A stretch of 64,000 nucleotides of DNA from Spartobacteria bacterium (GCA_003169975.1 PNAA01000027.1:1-64000); one strand, 5' to 3'. Counted from the stretch's first letter, positions 18,393-28,108 are shown. Program-made: numbers and translations. The notes: a model not told the origin generated them from the letters alone.

Positions 18393-18585
18393 CGCTGGGC
18401 GGGGAGTAGAATTACTATGCACGAGAAAATCGGAACCGCCAATTCCTGCCGGCCGGAACCATGCACGCCTCATTCTTACCTTCGCGTCTGCAGGCTACCG
18501 AGTAACTTCCGCGCCAACAAACGCCTTTGACTATCATTGGGCGGACAGTGCAGGGCTTCGATTCCGGCGAACAGCGACGATTTTT

Positions 18586-20025
18586 TTAGCTAGTGGTAGG
18601 TTCAAGGTCTGGAAACGTCAGCGTCACGATCGTCCCCTTGCCGAGGTCGCTCTGCACCGAAACGGCGCCGTTGTGAATTTGCATGATCGATTTCACAATC
18701 GACAGGCCAAGCCCCGTCCCTTGGGCACTGCGCGGGGCATCACCCCGAAAGAAGCGGTCAAACAAATTCGGGACATGCTGGGAAGGAATACCACAACCGG
18801 TGTCGGCGACTGACACGTTACTCTCACCCTCCTGATGTTCGAGTGAGACAGTGACACTGCCTCCCGACGGAGTGAAGCGCAGCGCGTTCGTGATCAGGTT
18901 GATCAACGCCCGCCGGAACAGGACAGGCTCGGCATAAATTTCCCCTTTGCCGCGGCAAACGATCTCGACCCCCTGATCCTGCGATACAGCCTCATAGAAT
19001 TCCCGGATCTTCTCGATCGCCGCGCGTCCGTCGATATAACTGCGATTAAGTGAGCCGATCGTCTCCGCGCGCGCCAGGAACAGCAGGTTATCGATCATTC
19101 CGGAGAGGCGTTGCAGTTCCTCCAGGCCGGACTCGATCACCTCACGGTATTGTTCGGGGGTGCGCGGCTTGGTTAACACTCCTTCCGCTTCGCCGCGGAG
19201 GATGGCGATTGGCGTGCGCAATTCATGGGCGAGATCGGCGGAAAAATGCGACAAACGGGTGAAGGAGTCTTCCAGCCGGCCGAGCATCTTGTTAAATCCG
19301 AGCGCGAGCGGTTGCAGTTCATCCGGCCATCGCTCGATGGAGATCCGCTCATCCAGATGAGTCGCGCCGATCCGCTCGACCGACTCGGCCAGCTGCTTAA
19401 GCGGGCGCAGGCCCCGCCGGGTGACGAGCAATGCGACTCCCGCGCAGGTCAGGACTGCGCAACCGAGCATGCCGGCGAGGAGCGCCCCATAGCGGCTCGC
19501 GAATTGTACGTCGTGCGTTTGATCTTGCGCGAGTTGCACCGTCAGGCGCTGGTTGCCGACATCAGCGAACGAGGTCACGAGCGCAAAAGTCTTGCGATTG
19601 TGAGCGTAATAAATCTCAGGCTCGGGGCGCTGTCCCGGCAACCAGAGCATCTTGGGAAAGACCGCGATCGGCAAGAGCTGCTGCATCTTCGGGCTTTCCG
19701 CCACGACTTTCCCAGCCGAGTTCATCACTCGCACCGCATAGGCCTTATCAGCCGCGCGGATGATCTTTAGTTCGTTGGCGAGAGATTCCGGGCCAGCGTC
19801 CGAGGCGATGTCGGCGCGCAGCGCGGCCAGCTTGTCGGTCAGGTAGCGGTCGTTGTCGTGCCCGACGTGTTTCATGACGGTAAAAAAGGACGCCGCCATC
19901 GCCGCGAGAAGCAGCACGGCGGCCGCAACCGTAAAGAGGAGAACCAGCCGAAACGCGATCGACCAGGAGCGGCGACCGAGCAAGGTCTTCGGGACGGGGA
20001 TGGAATCAGTCGGCTTTGAGGACAT
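18586..20025 (-). CDS. Sensor histidine kinase, CusS-like
   Basis: About 479 residues; starts at 20025 or three codons earlier are both possible. A membrane segment at about residues 25-50, a periplasmic region, and a second membrane segment near 175-200 are followed by HAMP, the phosphoacceptor box LAHELRTPIAILRGEAEG, the ATP-binding N box (LINLITNALRFTP), DTGCGIP and GTGLGLSIVKS. This order and spacing match heavy-metal-type (CusS/CopS) sensors, though the metal specificity is inference. It overlaps the upstream response regulator gene by about 20 bases, so the pair is co-transcribed and probably coupled. Confidence 0.9.
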   Translation of the reverse strand: MSSKPTDSIPVPKTLLGRRSWSIAFRLVLLFTVAAAVLLLAAMAASFFTVMKHVGHDNDRYLTDKLAALRADIASDAGPESLANELKIIRAADKAYAVRVMNSAGKVVAESPKMQQLLPIAVFPKMLWLPGQRPEPEIYYAHNRKTFALVTSFADVGNQRLTVQLAQDQTHDVQFASRYGALLAGMLGCAVLTCAGVALLVTRRGLRPLKQLAESVERIGATHLDERISIERWPDELQPLALGFNKMLGRLEDSFTRLSHFSADLAHELRTPIAILRGEAEGVLTKPRTPEQYREVIESGLEELQRLSGMIDNLLFLARAETIGSLNRSYIDGRAAIEKIREFYEAVSQDQGVEIVCRGKGEIYAEPVLFRRALINLITNALRFTPSGGSVTVSLEHQEGESNVSVADTGCGIPSQHVPNLFDRFFRGDAPRSAQGTGLGLSIVKSIMQIHNGAVSVQSDLGKGTIVTLTFPDLEPTTS

Positions 20026-20677
20026 AACCAACACCCCGAATGGTCTGGATCATCTTTTTCTCGAAAGGGTCATCCACCTTGGCCCGCAAACGACGCATCA
20101 TAACATCGACGACGTTAGTTCCGGTATCAAAGTTAATGTCCCAGACTTGTTCGACGATCTCGGTGCGTGAGACGATGTCGCCGGCGGAAGAAGCGAGAAA
20201 TAAGAGCAACGAAAACTCCTTGGGCGTAAGGTTAAGGGCCGTTCCCGACCGCGTTACTCTGTGCCGCCGAGGATCTATCTCCAGATCCCCCACTGTGATC
20301 GTTTCCTCCCGACGCTCCGGCGACCGCCGCAAGAGCGAGCGCACCCGCGCGAGAAGTTCCGAGAAATGGAAGGGCTTGATAAGATAGTCATCGGCTCCGA
20401 GGTCAAATCCTTTCACCCGGTCAGACACGCTGTCGCGCGCCGTTAAAAAGAGAACCGGGGTGTGAATCTCCGCGCGCCGGAGCTCAGTCATCACCGACCA
20501 GCCATCGCGCTTCGGCAGCGCGACATCGAGAATGATAAGGTCCACTTTTCGGGCCAGCGCGTATTCCAAACCTTGTTCGCCATCTTCTGCCACATCTACG
20601 ACGAAGCCGTTCTCCGTCAGACCTCGCCGGATAAAGGCCGCGATTTTTTGTTCATCTTCAACAATCAGAATGTGCAT
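20006..20677 (-). CDS. OmpR/CusR-family response regulator
   Basis: 223 residues from the ATG at 20675-20677, which begins MHILIVEDEQKIAAFI; an ATG six codons earlier is less likely. The receiver domain has the phosphoacceptor D in DLIILDVALPKRDG and the lysine in YLIKPFHF. A winged-helix DNA-binding domain follows, with LNLTPKEFSLLLFLAS and VDVMMRRLRAKVDDPFEKK ending TIRGVGYVLK. It is the first gene of the pair with the CusS-like kinase. The kinase-regulator pair faces away from the SGNH/PKD gene across a 384-base spacer, which could be its target. Confidence 0.92.
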   Translation of the reverse strand: MHILIVEDEQKIAAFIRRGLTENGFVVDVAEDGEQGLEYALARKVDLIILDVALPKRDGWSVMTELRRAEIHTPVLFLTARDSVSDRVKGFDLGADDYLIKPFHFSELLARVRSLLRRSPERREETITVGDLEIDPRRHRVTRSGTALNLTPKEFSLLLFLASSAGDIVSRTEIVEQVWDINFDTGTNVVDVMMRRLRAKVDDPFEKKMIQTIRGVGYVLKAD

Positions 20678-21061
20678 AGGCGTCAGTGACTCCAAAGGAT
20701 GGCTTCGTCTTTGATAAGTGGTTGACCAGGCTACGAACTATTCGCGGACTGATCGGTGTTGTTCCGACAGACCATGGTCTGCTTTGCCGGCTTTGACCAG
20801 CATCTTTCATTGTCGGGCTGGAAACAACTGTCATCTCGTCCCGCAGGCAGAGCGGTGACGGGAAACCACGACCGAGCGATGGATCATGACCGTAGAATTA
20901 CGATCTTGAAAGAATTCGAATTCGGTCTTGCTGCCTGGCAAAGTCGGTCGATAGCAGATGGAATGAAGCGTTTCATGTTCTCCCGCGACTGTGGCGGCCT
21001 CCGCAGGGTCTTTGCGGCGGCGAAGTTTCGCGGCCGACGCTCCACCACTCCATTGGTTACG
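20678..21061. other. 384-base spacer between response regulator and SGNH/PKD gene
   Basis: Holds no gene I can support. The frame of the downstream protein is open through most of it (from 20756), but those codons do not resemble a signal peptide, whereas the ATG at 21062 does. A TTGACC at about 20729 lacks a convincing -10 element. As the divergent control region of a two-component operon and a secreted protein, it is the likeliest place for regulator binding sites, though none is recognisable. Confidence 0.5.
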
Positions 21062-23128
21062 ATGCGATCTCATATTACTTTATTAGTGGTTGGCTCGCTC
21101 CTGGTCGCAGCGGCCGGATTCGTTCCGCTGGCGGCGCGCGGCGATTGCTCGCTCACGTCGACCGGAAATATTCCACTGCCTGACTTGGGGGCGGGAACCT
21201 ACCAGGGTTTTGAAGGCGGCCTCTATCCAAGTGGAAGCGACACTCGACCGATCCAGCATGAAACTGCCGGGCTCGCAGAGGCGAACCAGGTGAAGCCGCT
21301 TGATGCGTCCGGCAACGTGGACAATAGCCATGGGATAATAGGACTTATCTCGATCGGAATGTCCAATGCCACCGAAGAGTTTGCGAGCGGTGGTGCCAAT
21401 TCTTTTATGCCGCAAGCGGACGCAGATCCCAGCAAGGATCCTCAGCTGACCATCGTGGACGGCGCGCAGGGCGGGAAGGACGCCGCGGCGTGGGCCGATC
21501 CGAATAACGATGCCTGGACAACTCTCGCGCAGCGCCTCAGTGTGGCGGGGGTCAGCGCGGCCCAAGTGGAAGTCGTGTGGATGAAGCAGGCCCTTGACTA
21601 TCCGATGGGCTACGGCGCCTTTCCCGCGCATGCCCAAAAATTGCAGGCCGATATCGAGACGATCCTGCGCACTTTGAAATCGCGCTATCCAAACGTCCAG
21701 ATTACCTACCTCGCGTCGCGCACGCGAGCTTACACGAATGACCCGACACAGCTTAGTCCGGAGCCGTTTGCCTACGAAACCGGATTTGCGGTGCAGTGGA
21801 CGATCGCGGATCAAATCAACGGAACTGGTAACTTGAACTTTGATGCCTCCAAGGGACCCGTCGTGGCGCCCTATCTCAGCTGGGGCCCTTATCTTTGGGT
21901 TGATGGCACAAATCCCCGCTCGGATGGACTTACCTGGCTTTGTAGCGATCTCCAGACAGATTTTATCCAACCTTCATCGACCGGTGTCGGGAAAGTGGCA
22001 AGCCAGCTCCTTACTTTCTTCAAGACCGATCCGACCGCGACCCCTTGGTTCTTGAAAAAGAAAATCGACACGCCGCCGACTCTTACGGCCGCGGCAATCC
22101 CCGCGGGCGGTCCCGCCGGAATCGAAGTTCGATTCAACGCCACGGCGATTGATCCCTCGTCTTCGATCGCGAGCTACAGTTGGACGTTCGACGATGGGAC
22201 CTTTTCGGATGCCCAGAACCCGGTCAAGACCTTTCCAGCCGTCGGGGTCTATAACGTTCACGTTACGGCCACGAACGCCGCTGGTGATTACGCGATGGCC
22301 ACCTTGCCGGTTAATGTAGGCACGGCGGCGGCAAAGTTGCTCAATGTGTCCGCCCGTTTGCAGGTGGGCGTGGCCGACCAGGTGGCGATCAGCGGGTTTA
22401 TCATTGGCGGAACTGGAACGAAGGAAGTGCTGCTTCGCGCAATCGGCCCATCGCTTGCGCAACAAGGTGTCGCGGGGACTCTCGCGGATCCGTTTCTCGA
22501 GTTGCATGACTCCAGCGGAGCCATCATCGGGAGCAATGACAACTGGGAAACGACTTTGCTTGGCGGAGTGATTACCACCGATCAGGCGGCGACGATTCGG
22601 GCCACCACCATTGCACCGACTGATCCGGCGGAATCGGCCATCCTGGCGGATCTCACTCCCGGCACATATACCGCCATCGTTCGCGGGGTGAATGGTGGAA
22701 CCGGTGTCGGGCTGGCAGAGGTTTATGATCTCAATCAGGAATCGCCCGCGCTGATCGAGAATCTTAGCACGCGGGGTTTCGTCCAAACCGGGACAAATAT
22801 CCTGATAGGAGGTTTTATTATCGGTGGATCCGAGATGTCAACCGTCGTCGTGCGGGCGCTCGGCCCATCGCTCATCCAGGCGGGGATCCCCAATGCCCTG
22901 GCCGACCCGACGATGGAGTTGCACGATGCTAATGGCGCGCTGCTGGCTTCCAACGATAATTGGGCCGACACTCAGGAATCCGAAATTCAGGCCAGCGGGC
23001 TTGCTCCGACTAACCCACTTGAGTCCGCCATCGAAAGCACCCTCGCACCTGGGAACTATACGGCGACAGTGGCGGGGAAAAACGGCGGTGTCGGGGTCGG
23101 CCTGGTGGAAGCTTATAAGGTTCAGTAG
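21062..23128 (+). CDS. Secreted SGNH-like protein with PKD domain and two C-terminal beta modules
   Basis: About 688 residues. The signal peptide begins MRSHITLLVVGSLLVAAAG. Residues about 80-330 resemble an SGNH-type hydrolase: LISIGMSNATEEF (G-x-S-N, serine candidate) and a C-terminal DFIQPSSTG where D-x-x-H-P is expected, so the usual catalytic histidine is glutamine (CAA at 21977-21979). The hydrolase assignment is tentative. Then comes a PKD domain (SYSWTFDDGTFSDAQNP) and two modules of about 125-135 residues like those in the protease at 16965-18392. Likely an exported surface protein. No dispersed 9-mer lies in the gene, unlike most of the window. Confidence 0.72.
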   Translation: MRSHITLLVVGSLLVAAAGFVPLAARGDCSLTSTGNIPLPDLGAGTYQGFEGGLYPSGSDTRPIQHETAGLAEANQVKPLDASGNVDNSHGIIGLISIGMSNATEEFASGGANSFMPQADADPSKDPQLTIVDGAQGGKDAAAWADPNNDAWTTLAQRLSVAGVSAAQVEVVWMKQALDYPMGYGAFPAHAQKLQADIETILRTLKSRYPNVQITYLASRTRAYTNDPTQLSPEPFAYETGFAVQWTIADQINGTGNLNFDASKGPVVAPYLSWGPYLWVDGTNPRSDGLTWLCSDLQTDFIQPSSTGVGKVASQLLTFFKTDPTATPWFLKKKIDTPPTLTAAAIPAGGPAGIEVRFNATAIDPSSSIASYSWTFDDGTFSDAQNPVKTFPAVGVYNVHVTATNAAGDYAMATLPVNVGTAAAKLLNVSARLQVGVADQVAISGFIIGGTGTKEVLLRAIGPSLAQQGVAGTLADPFLELHDSSGAIIGSNDNWETTLLGGVITTDQAATIRATTIAPTDPAESAILADLTPGTYTAIVRGVNGGTGVGLAEVYDLNQESPALIENLSTRGFVQTGTNILIGGFIIGGSEMSTVVVRALGPSLIQAGIPNALADPTMELHDANGALLASNDNWADTQESEIQASGLAPTNPLESAIESTLAPGNYTATVAGKNGGVGVGLVEAYKVQ

Positions 23129-23223
23129 CGGGGGATACTGCTTGAACGACAAACCTCGTCGCAATCTGCATTGGAGTCCGGTCGGATAAAGGGTAAGAGT
23201 ATAAAAGTCCCGCAAGGGCTGCC

Positions 23224-23937
23224 ATGCGACTTTCACAAAAGATTGAAAAATTAGGAAACGCGCAGGCTCTCGAAAGCGCCCGGCGTCATTTCCGTCGCTC
23301 CGTCCTCGCTCGCCCCTTCGGGGTGCGATGCGATCCCGAGCAACTCATCAAGACGATTGATGGCGATCGATTCGAAGCGATTCGGCAACGTCATGCGGTC
23401 GCCGACCCGGGCGAAGGGTGGCCCAAGTATCTCGATTTATCCAAGTGGATGAATGAGAATCTGCGACGCGTGCGCGACCTGGAGTTGGATTTCGGGCGGC
23501 GCAAACGGATTTTGGATATCGGCTGCGGCACCGGCTATTTCCTGTACATCTGCAACTGGCTGGGGCACGACGCAGTCGGTCTCGATATTGATGAAGTGCC
23601 GATGTATGGCGAAATGGCCCAGTTGCTTGGACTGGACCGCATTGTCTGGCGGGTGGAGCCCTTCCAGCGCCTGCCGCAGTTGGAAAAAAAGTTCGACCTC
23701 ATCACGGCCTTTATGATTTGCTTCAACGGGCATAAGAGTCCGGGCCTTTGGGGTGTAAAGGAGTGGGGATTTTTTCTCGATGACCTCGAGACTCATCTTA
23801 GTCCCGGTGGCTGTATATGTCTCGGTTTCAATCGCGAAGACGACGGTCACTACTACAACGCGGAGCTGCGTCGATTCTTTGTGGGACGGCGGGCGGAGAT
23901 AAGCCGCCATCGCGTGACCTTGTTCGCGCGTCGGTAG
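23224..23937 (+). CDS. Class I SAM-dependent methyltransferase
   Basis: 237 residues. The S-adenosylmethionine motif is RILDIGCGTGYFLYICNW, followed by VGLDID at the second strand and FDLITAFMICFN at the fourth, the usual Methyltransf_11/25 layout. There is no export signal. It follows the SGNH/PKD gene on the same strand after 95 bases. The N-terminal 80 residues are basic and helical, and resemble nothing I recognise. The substrate is unknown; small-molecule or glycan methylation are both possible. Confidence 0.85.
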   Translation: MRLSQKIEKLGNAQALESARRHFRRSVLARPFGVRCDPEQLIKTIDGDRFEAIRQRHAVADPGEGWPKYLDLSKWMNENLRRVRDLELDFGRRKRILDIGCGTGYFLYICNWLGHDAVGLDIDEVPMYGEMAQLLGLDRIVWRVEPFQRLPQLEKKFDLITAFMICFNGHKSPGLWGVKEWGFFLDDLETHLSPGGCICLGFNREDDGHYYNAELRRFFVGRRAEISRHRVTLFARR

Positions 23938-23972
23938 GCGGGATTGCCTTTACTTTAAGCTGCGGTGAACAA

Positions 23973-25923
23973 TCACGGCAGACTGTGTCCAAAGGCGGAT
24001 CTTACGGTCCTAACGTCGGCATTCCCGATTGTTCCGTCGACGGTTATGTCTTCGCGGAAGTTGGCGCTGGTAACCGGCATGCCACTTTGCCCTCTTGTTA
24101 GTTTGACGTCGGAGTTATTTACAGTCTTGTCGGCATTCGGATCGCCGATCAGCATATTTAGACTGACCGCGGTACCCGGCAGCACCTGAGAAGTACTGCT
24201 CGTCACGCCGCTCAAAGTCAGCGTAATTTTTTGCACATCGGTGACCCCCGCAAGGTTTACGGTCATCGTGTTTCCGGCAAAGATCGGGTGTCCGGAGACG
24301 CTGCCGGTGCCGGCCGTCACCGCAGCGCTGCCGCTGACAACGTTGCTACTGAAGGTAAAGACGAGGGTATGGGCCAGGTTGCTGCTCCGGCACTCTACGC
24401 CCGGTTCGCCGACCAGCGGCAAAGCGATGTCAAAGAGGCCGGCGCTGCCATGCGCCTTGCGTGACACGGCGGAGGTAAGTGCCAGAGTGCTGGAACCGTC
24501 GAGGTAACGCGCGAGGGCAAACTCAGCAAACCTATTCGTCGCGGTGGCTTGAAACCCCACCGCGACAATCTTGCCGTCGGGCTGGAGTGCGGCGGCGTTG
24601 GCTCCGCCATTCAGGTCGCCAAATGAGGTCCGGACTTCGCCGCCAATGCCAAAGGTCGTGTCGAGCGCCCCGTTCGTGTTCAAACGCGCCAGCAGGAAGT
24701 CAGAATCTGATGACTCGGTTAGGATATCCGACGGCGATAATTTTGCCATCGCCTTGCAGGAGAACACTGTAAGCACTCTGGCAGCAACTCCCGAAATCGA
24801 TTTGCGTCATTCCGTCGCCACTAAAGGCGGTGTCGAGGACTCCATTCGAGCCATAGCGTGCAATGGCGAAGTTCTGGACTCCTCCATTGTGGGAGATGGC
24901 AAATCCAGCCGCAACAATCTTACCATCCGGCTGAAGCACGGCGGAGCGCGCCTGATCGAAGTTGTGATCGCCGAAGTCCGTCCGCACCTTCCCGGCGCTG
25001 CCAAAGGTCGGGTCGATGCTACTGTTGGCCAGATAACGAGCCGCCGCAAAGTCGTAGAAGTTCGTCGGATTCTTAGCGGAACCGACGGCCACGATTTTTC
25101 CATCAGGTTGAAGCAGGACGGAAAAAGCATCGTCATTGAAGCCATCAAAATCGGTCGTGATCTGACCGCCGCCGCCAAAAGTCACGTCGGGCGTGCCATC
25201 CGGATTGTAACGCGCGAGGGCGAAGTCAGTGTTGGAGGAGTCGTCGCTGGAGAAGTTAACAAAGTCCGTTCCGGCGGCGAGGATTTTTCCGTCGGTTTGG
25301 AGTGCCAGGGCGAAGGCGTAGCTTCCTTGACCGGGAAAACTGGTTGTGACAATGCCGCCATTACCGAAGCTCGTGTCGAGCGATCCATTAGGGTTGTAAT
25401 GAGCCAGCTCGAAGTCCCCGAGGAAAACGAAGAGAGGAAAGGCGCCGCCCGCGACCACAATTTTGCCGTCGGGTTGGACAAGGATCGCAGAGATCTCAGC
25501 GGCCAGGCCGGGAAAATCTGTTGTCACTTTTCCTTTGACGCCAAAGGTGGTATCGAGGGTACCGTCCGCATTGTAACATGCGATGGCGAAGTCCTCGCCG
25601 GAGAAATCATTGTTGGTGTAGGTGGTTCCGGCGACCAGCAATTTGCCGTCCGCTTGAATGGCCACCGCGTTGGCGATGTCGGTGCTGTGGTTAAAATCGG
25701 TCGTCACCTGGCCGCCGGCGCCGAATGCCGGATTAAGGTCGCCATCTGCCGCCTTTGCGCTTTGGGCGAAAGCGGGGAAAACGAGCGCAATGACCGCCGC
25801 GCTGGTTACCAGGCGCCCCAGGAACGACCGGCGCGCAAGGCGACGACCTGAGGGCGGGGGCGTTGCCCGGCCGGGATTCCGTTTCTGTAGGTTCGCAGTT
25901 GGGTTTGAGTCGGCAAGTTGCAT
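23973..25923 (-). pseudogene. Delta-60-repeat secreted protein with dockerin-like tail, single-base frameshift
   Basis: Two overlapping frames make one protein. The first encodes a Tat-like signal (RRSFLGRLVTSAAVIALVF), then six delta-60 repeats, each with a core like LQPDGKIVAVG and a TDFG/FGxGG strand. It goes out of frame at about 24715-24723, where the minus strand reads CCTAACCGAG; removing one C gives G-Y-P-N-E-S-S-D-S-D-F-L-L-A-R and joins the second frame. That frame carries a seventh repeat, a beta domain and a dockerin-like C-terminus (DPNADKTVNNSDV, then ITVDGTIGNADV). Removing that C also restores the dispersed 8-mer CCTAACGA. It is a true mutation or a sequence error. Delta-60 proteins are exported repeat proteins of unclear role. 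Confidence 0.85.
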
Positions 25924-26094
25924 AACAGTTCCTTTCCTTGTTACGCTACTAACCGCCCGCGTGCTGCCACGTCGCAAGCAGTGCTCCGTAACGATTCTGT
26001 TGCCCTGCCGCCGAGTTCCCCAGGCCCGGGAGCGACAAGCATTCGTCGCGTGATTTCGCTCCGCGCGGGCGGCAAAGCAAAACGATGGCCAACG

Positions 26095-26952
26095 TTAGGC
26101 CGCGACGGATCTGCGCTTCCGTTTGACGAGGGCCGCGGTCGACTTCGTCGCGGCCGACCGACTGGCCGACGACTTTTTCTGGTGGCTCGCGCGCTGCAAG
26201 CTTTGCTGCAGAACGGCGACCATGTCGATCACGTTTGGCTGGACGCGGGGCGCGGGCGGTTTGGCTGCGGGAGCGCGTTTCTGCGCCTTCTCTTCAATCA
26301 GCTGCATGAGCGCGGTCTGATACTGGTCTTTGTATTTGGTCGGCTCCCATTCCGTGGTCATCGCGTCGATCAACGCGGTCGCCATTTTCAACTCTTGCGG
26401 GGAGACGGTTTTGTCTTCGGCGCTGTTGAGCGATGCGGGTTCGAGAACTTCCTGGGCGAAGTGCATCAGTTCCAGGATCAAAAAGAGACCGTCGGGTTTC
26501 ACCGCCGCCAGGTATTCGCGCTTCTGGATGGCGACCTTGGCGACCCCGACTCGGCCGGACGTGCTGAGCGCCTTGTGCAACAGTGCGTAGGCTTTTTCGC
26601 CCCCTTTTTGCGGCTCGAGGAAATACGGTTTGTAAAAAAACTTCGGGTTGATCTGCGCCTGCTCGACGAAGTCGGTGATCTCGACGGAGTGAGTGGATTC
26701 GATCTGGACCTTTTCGAAATCCTCATCGCTCAGCGTGACCCATTTCCCCTTCTCGTATTCAAAGCCCTTGACGATTTGGTCGGCGGGGACCTCTTTCTGA
26801 TCGGCCTCGGCCACCTTCTTATAACGGATCGGACTCAAGTCCGTCGCCCGGAGCTGCCGGAAACTGATCTTTTCCTCCTTCGTGGCTGGATAGACCGAGA
26901 CCGGAATGTAAACGAGACCGAAATTGATGCTGCCCTTCCAGATCGCGCGCAT
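26095..26952 (-). CDS. ku: Ku-family DNA end-binding protein
   Basis: Bacterial Ku binds DNA ends and recruits LigD in non-homologous end joining. The 285-residue protein starts MRAIWKGSINFGLVYIPVSV, the usual opening, and keeps the family's core (IRYKKVAEADQKEVP, KGFEYEKGKWV, KFFYKPYFLEP). The C-terminal 60 residues are basic and alanine/lysine-rich, like extended Ku tails thought to help DNA binding. Its start lies upstream of a palindromic repeat (27015-27106) that separates it from rfbD. No ligD is in the window. The 171 bases between its stop and the delta-60 gene hold no feature I can support. Confidence 0.95.
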   Translation of the reverse strand: MRAIWKGSINFGLVYIPVSVYPATKEEKISFRQLRATDLSPIRYKKVAEADQKEVPADQIVKGFEYEKGKWVTLSDEDFEKVQIESTHSVEITDFVEQAQINPKFFYKPYFLEPQKGGEKAYALLHKALSTSGRVGVAKVAIQKREYLAAVKPDGLFLILELMHFAQEVLEPASLNSAEDKTVSPQELKMATALIDAMTTEWEPTKYKDQYQTALMQLIEEKAQKRAPAAKPPAPRVQPNVIDMVAVLQQSLQRASHQKKSSASRSAATKSTAALVKRKRRSVAA

Positions 26953-27014
26953 AATTTCGAAACATCAGCTAATACCGGGCCAGCTGTCAAGACTAACGAC
27001 CGATTGGTCGTGTC

Positions 27015-27106
27015 CTTGTAGCCCGCTTGAGGCGGGTGACCCCGGTCGCGTCCAGACGAGACGCCGCCGCTCCCGCGGGGATCACCCGCCTGAGGCGGGC
27101 TACAAG
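27015..27106. repeat. Intergenic palindrome, TTGTAGCCCGCYTSAGGCGGG type
   Basis: A near-perfect inverted repeat between divergent ku and rfbD. The left arm CTTGTAGCCCGCTTGAGGC is mirrored by a right arm ending GCCTGAGGCGGGCTACAAG, with about 35 bases between. Each arm also holds a small internal hairpin (CCCGC...GCGGG). It resembles other palindromes in this window that begin TTGTAG and end CTACAA, but differs in sequence. It can fold as one long hairpin. Confidence 0.85.
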
Positions 27107-27190
27107 CCGCCGCCGGTCGCGCTTGAACCAACCACAACGAGCAATTAAGGGTCGCGCCTTGCTTGCGGGTGACACCTGTGGTTCATCAGC

Positions 27191-28108
27191 ATGATTGATC
27201 AGCATTTCGTTTTTGATCCTGTGAACACTAAGCCGAAAATCGTCGTGGTGGGAGCCGGTGGACGGCTGGGGGCGGCCCTGGTTCGGGAGTATGCGTCGCG
27301 CGACGAGACGATCGGGTTTACTCACGCCCAGCTCGATCTGGGGCAACCGGAGGCGTTGCGCAGGACGCTTGCGCCGCTGCCCTTTGACGTCCTGATCAAC
27401 GCCGCTGCCCTAACGAACGTGGATTATTGCGAGAACCATCGTGACGAGGCGATGAAGTTGAATGCCGAGGCGCCCCGGGTGCTCGCAGAGGTCTGCGGAG
27501 AGAAGGAGGCGCGATTCGTCCATGTCAGCACCGACTATGTCTTCGATGGGGAAAAGCGGACGCCCTACACGGAGGAGGATCCGGTCGACCCGATCAGCGT
27601 TTACGGCGAGTCGAAGCGGGCCGGCGAGGAGCGGGTGTTGGCGGCGAACGATCGCGCGCTGGTCATCCGCGTCTCGTGGGTCTTCGGCCCGGATCGCCCG
27701 AGTTTCGTCGACGCGATTCTGAGGAAAGCGCGGGCCGAGGAACAGGTCGCGGCCGTCGCCGACAAATTTTCCACGCCGACCTATACGCCCGACATTGCCG
27801 CTCTGCTGCGACCGCTGCTCGATTCGGCGGCGGTCCGCGGGATCGTTCATCTGGCGAATCGGGGAGCGTGCAGCTGGCAGGAGTACGCGCAGTGGGCGCT
27901 CGACTGCTGCCACGAGTTCGGCGTCCCGATGAAGGCGAGAACGGTTGCTGCGGTGTCGTTAGGCGAGATGACAAACTTTGTCGCGCGCCGGCCGGGTTAT
28001 AGCGTTCTGGCGACCGACAAATACGAGCAGCTGACCGGGGAAACGCCGCGCCCATGGCGCGCGGCGGTGGCCGATTACGTCCGGGAGCATTACGGCAAAG
28101 GAAGGTGA
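27191..28108 (+). CDS. rfbD: dTDP-4-dehydrorhamnose reductase
   Basis: Last step of dTDP-L-rhamnose synthesis. The 305-residue protein has the nucleotide-binding pattern VVGAGGRLGAALVREY, INAAALTNVDYCE, VHVSTDYVFDGEKRTPY, and the catalytic YGESKRAGEE (Y-x-x-x-K). The conserved domain starts at about residue 15 (KPKIVVVGAG), so the ATG at 27191 may be a few codons early. It stands alone, away from rfbB. Two copies of the dispersed 9-mer core lie inside (27409, 27956). A downstream 98-base gap leads to the PagL-like gene with a possible promoter. Confidence 0.92.
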   Translation: MIDQHFVFDPVNTKPKIVVVGAGGRLGAALVREYASRDETIGFTHAQLDLGQPEALRRTLAPLPFDVLINAAALTNVDYCENHRDEAMKLNAEAPRVLAEVCGEKEARFVHVSTDYVFDGEKRTPYTEEDPVDPISVYGESKRAGEERVLAANDRALVIRVSWVFGPDRPSFVDAILRKARAEEQVAAVADKFSTPTYTPDIAALLRPLLDSAAVRGIVHLANRGACSWQEYAQWALDCCHEFGVPMKARTVAAVSLGEMTNFVARRPGYSVLATDKYEQLTGETPRPWRAAVADYVREHYGKGR

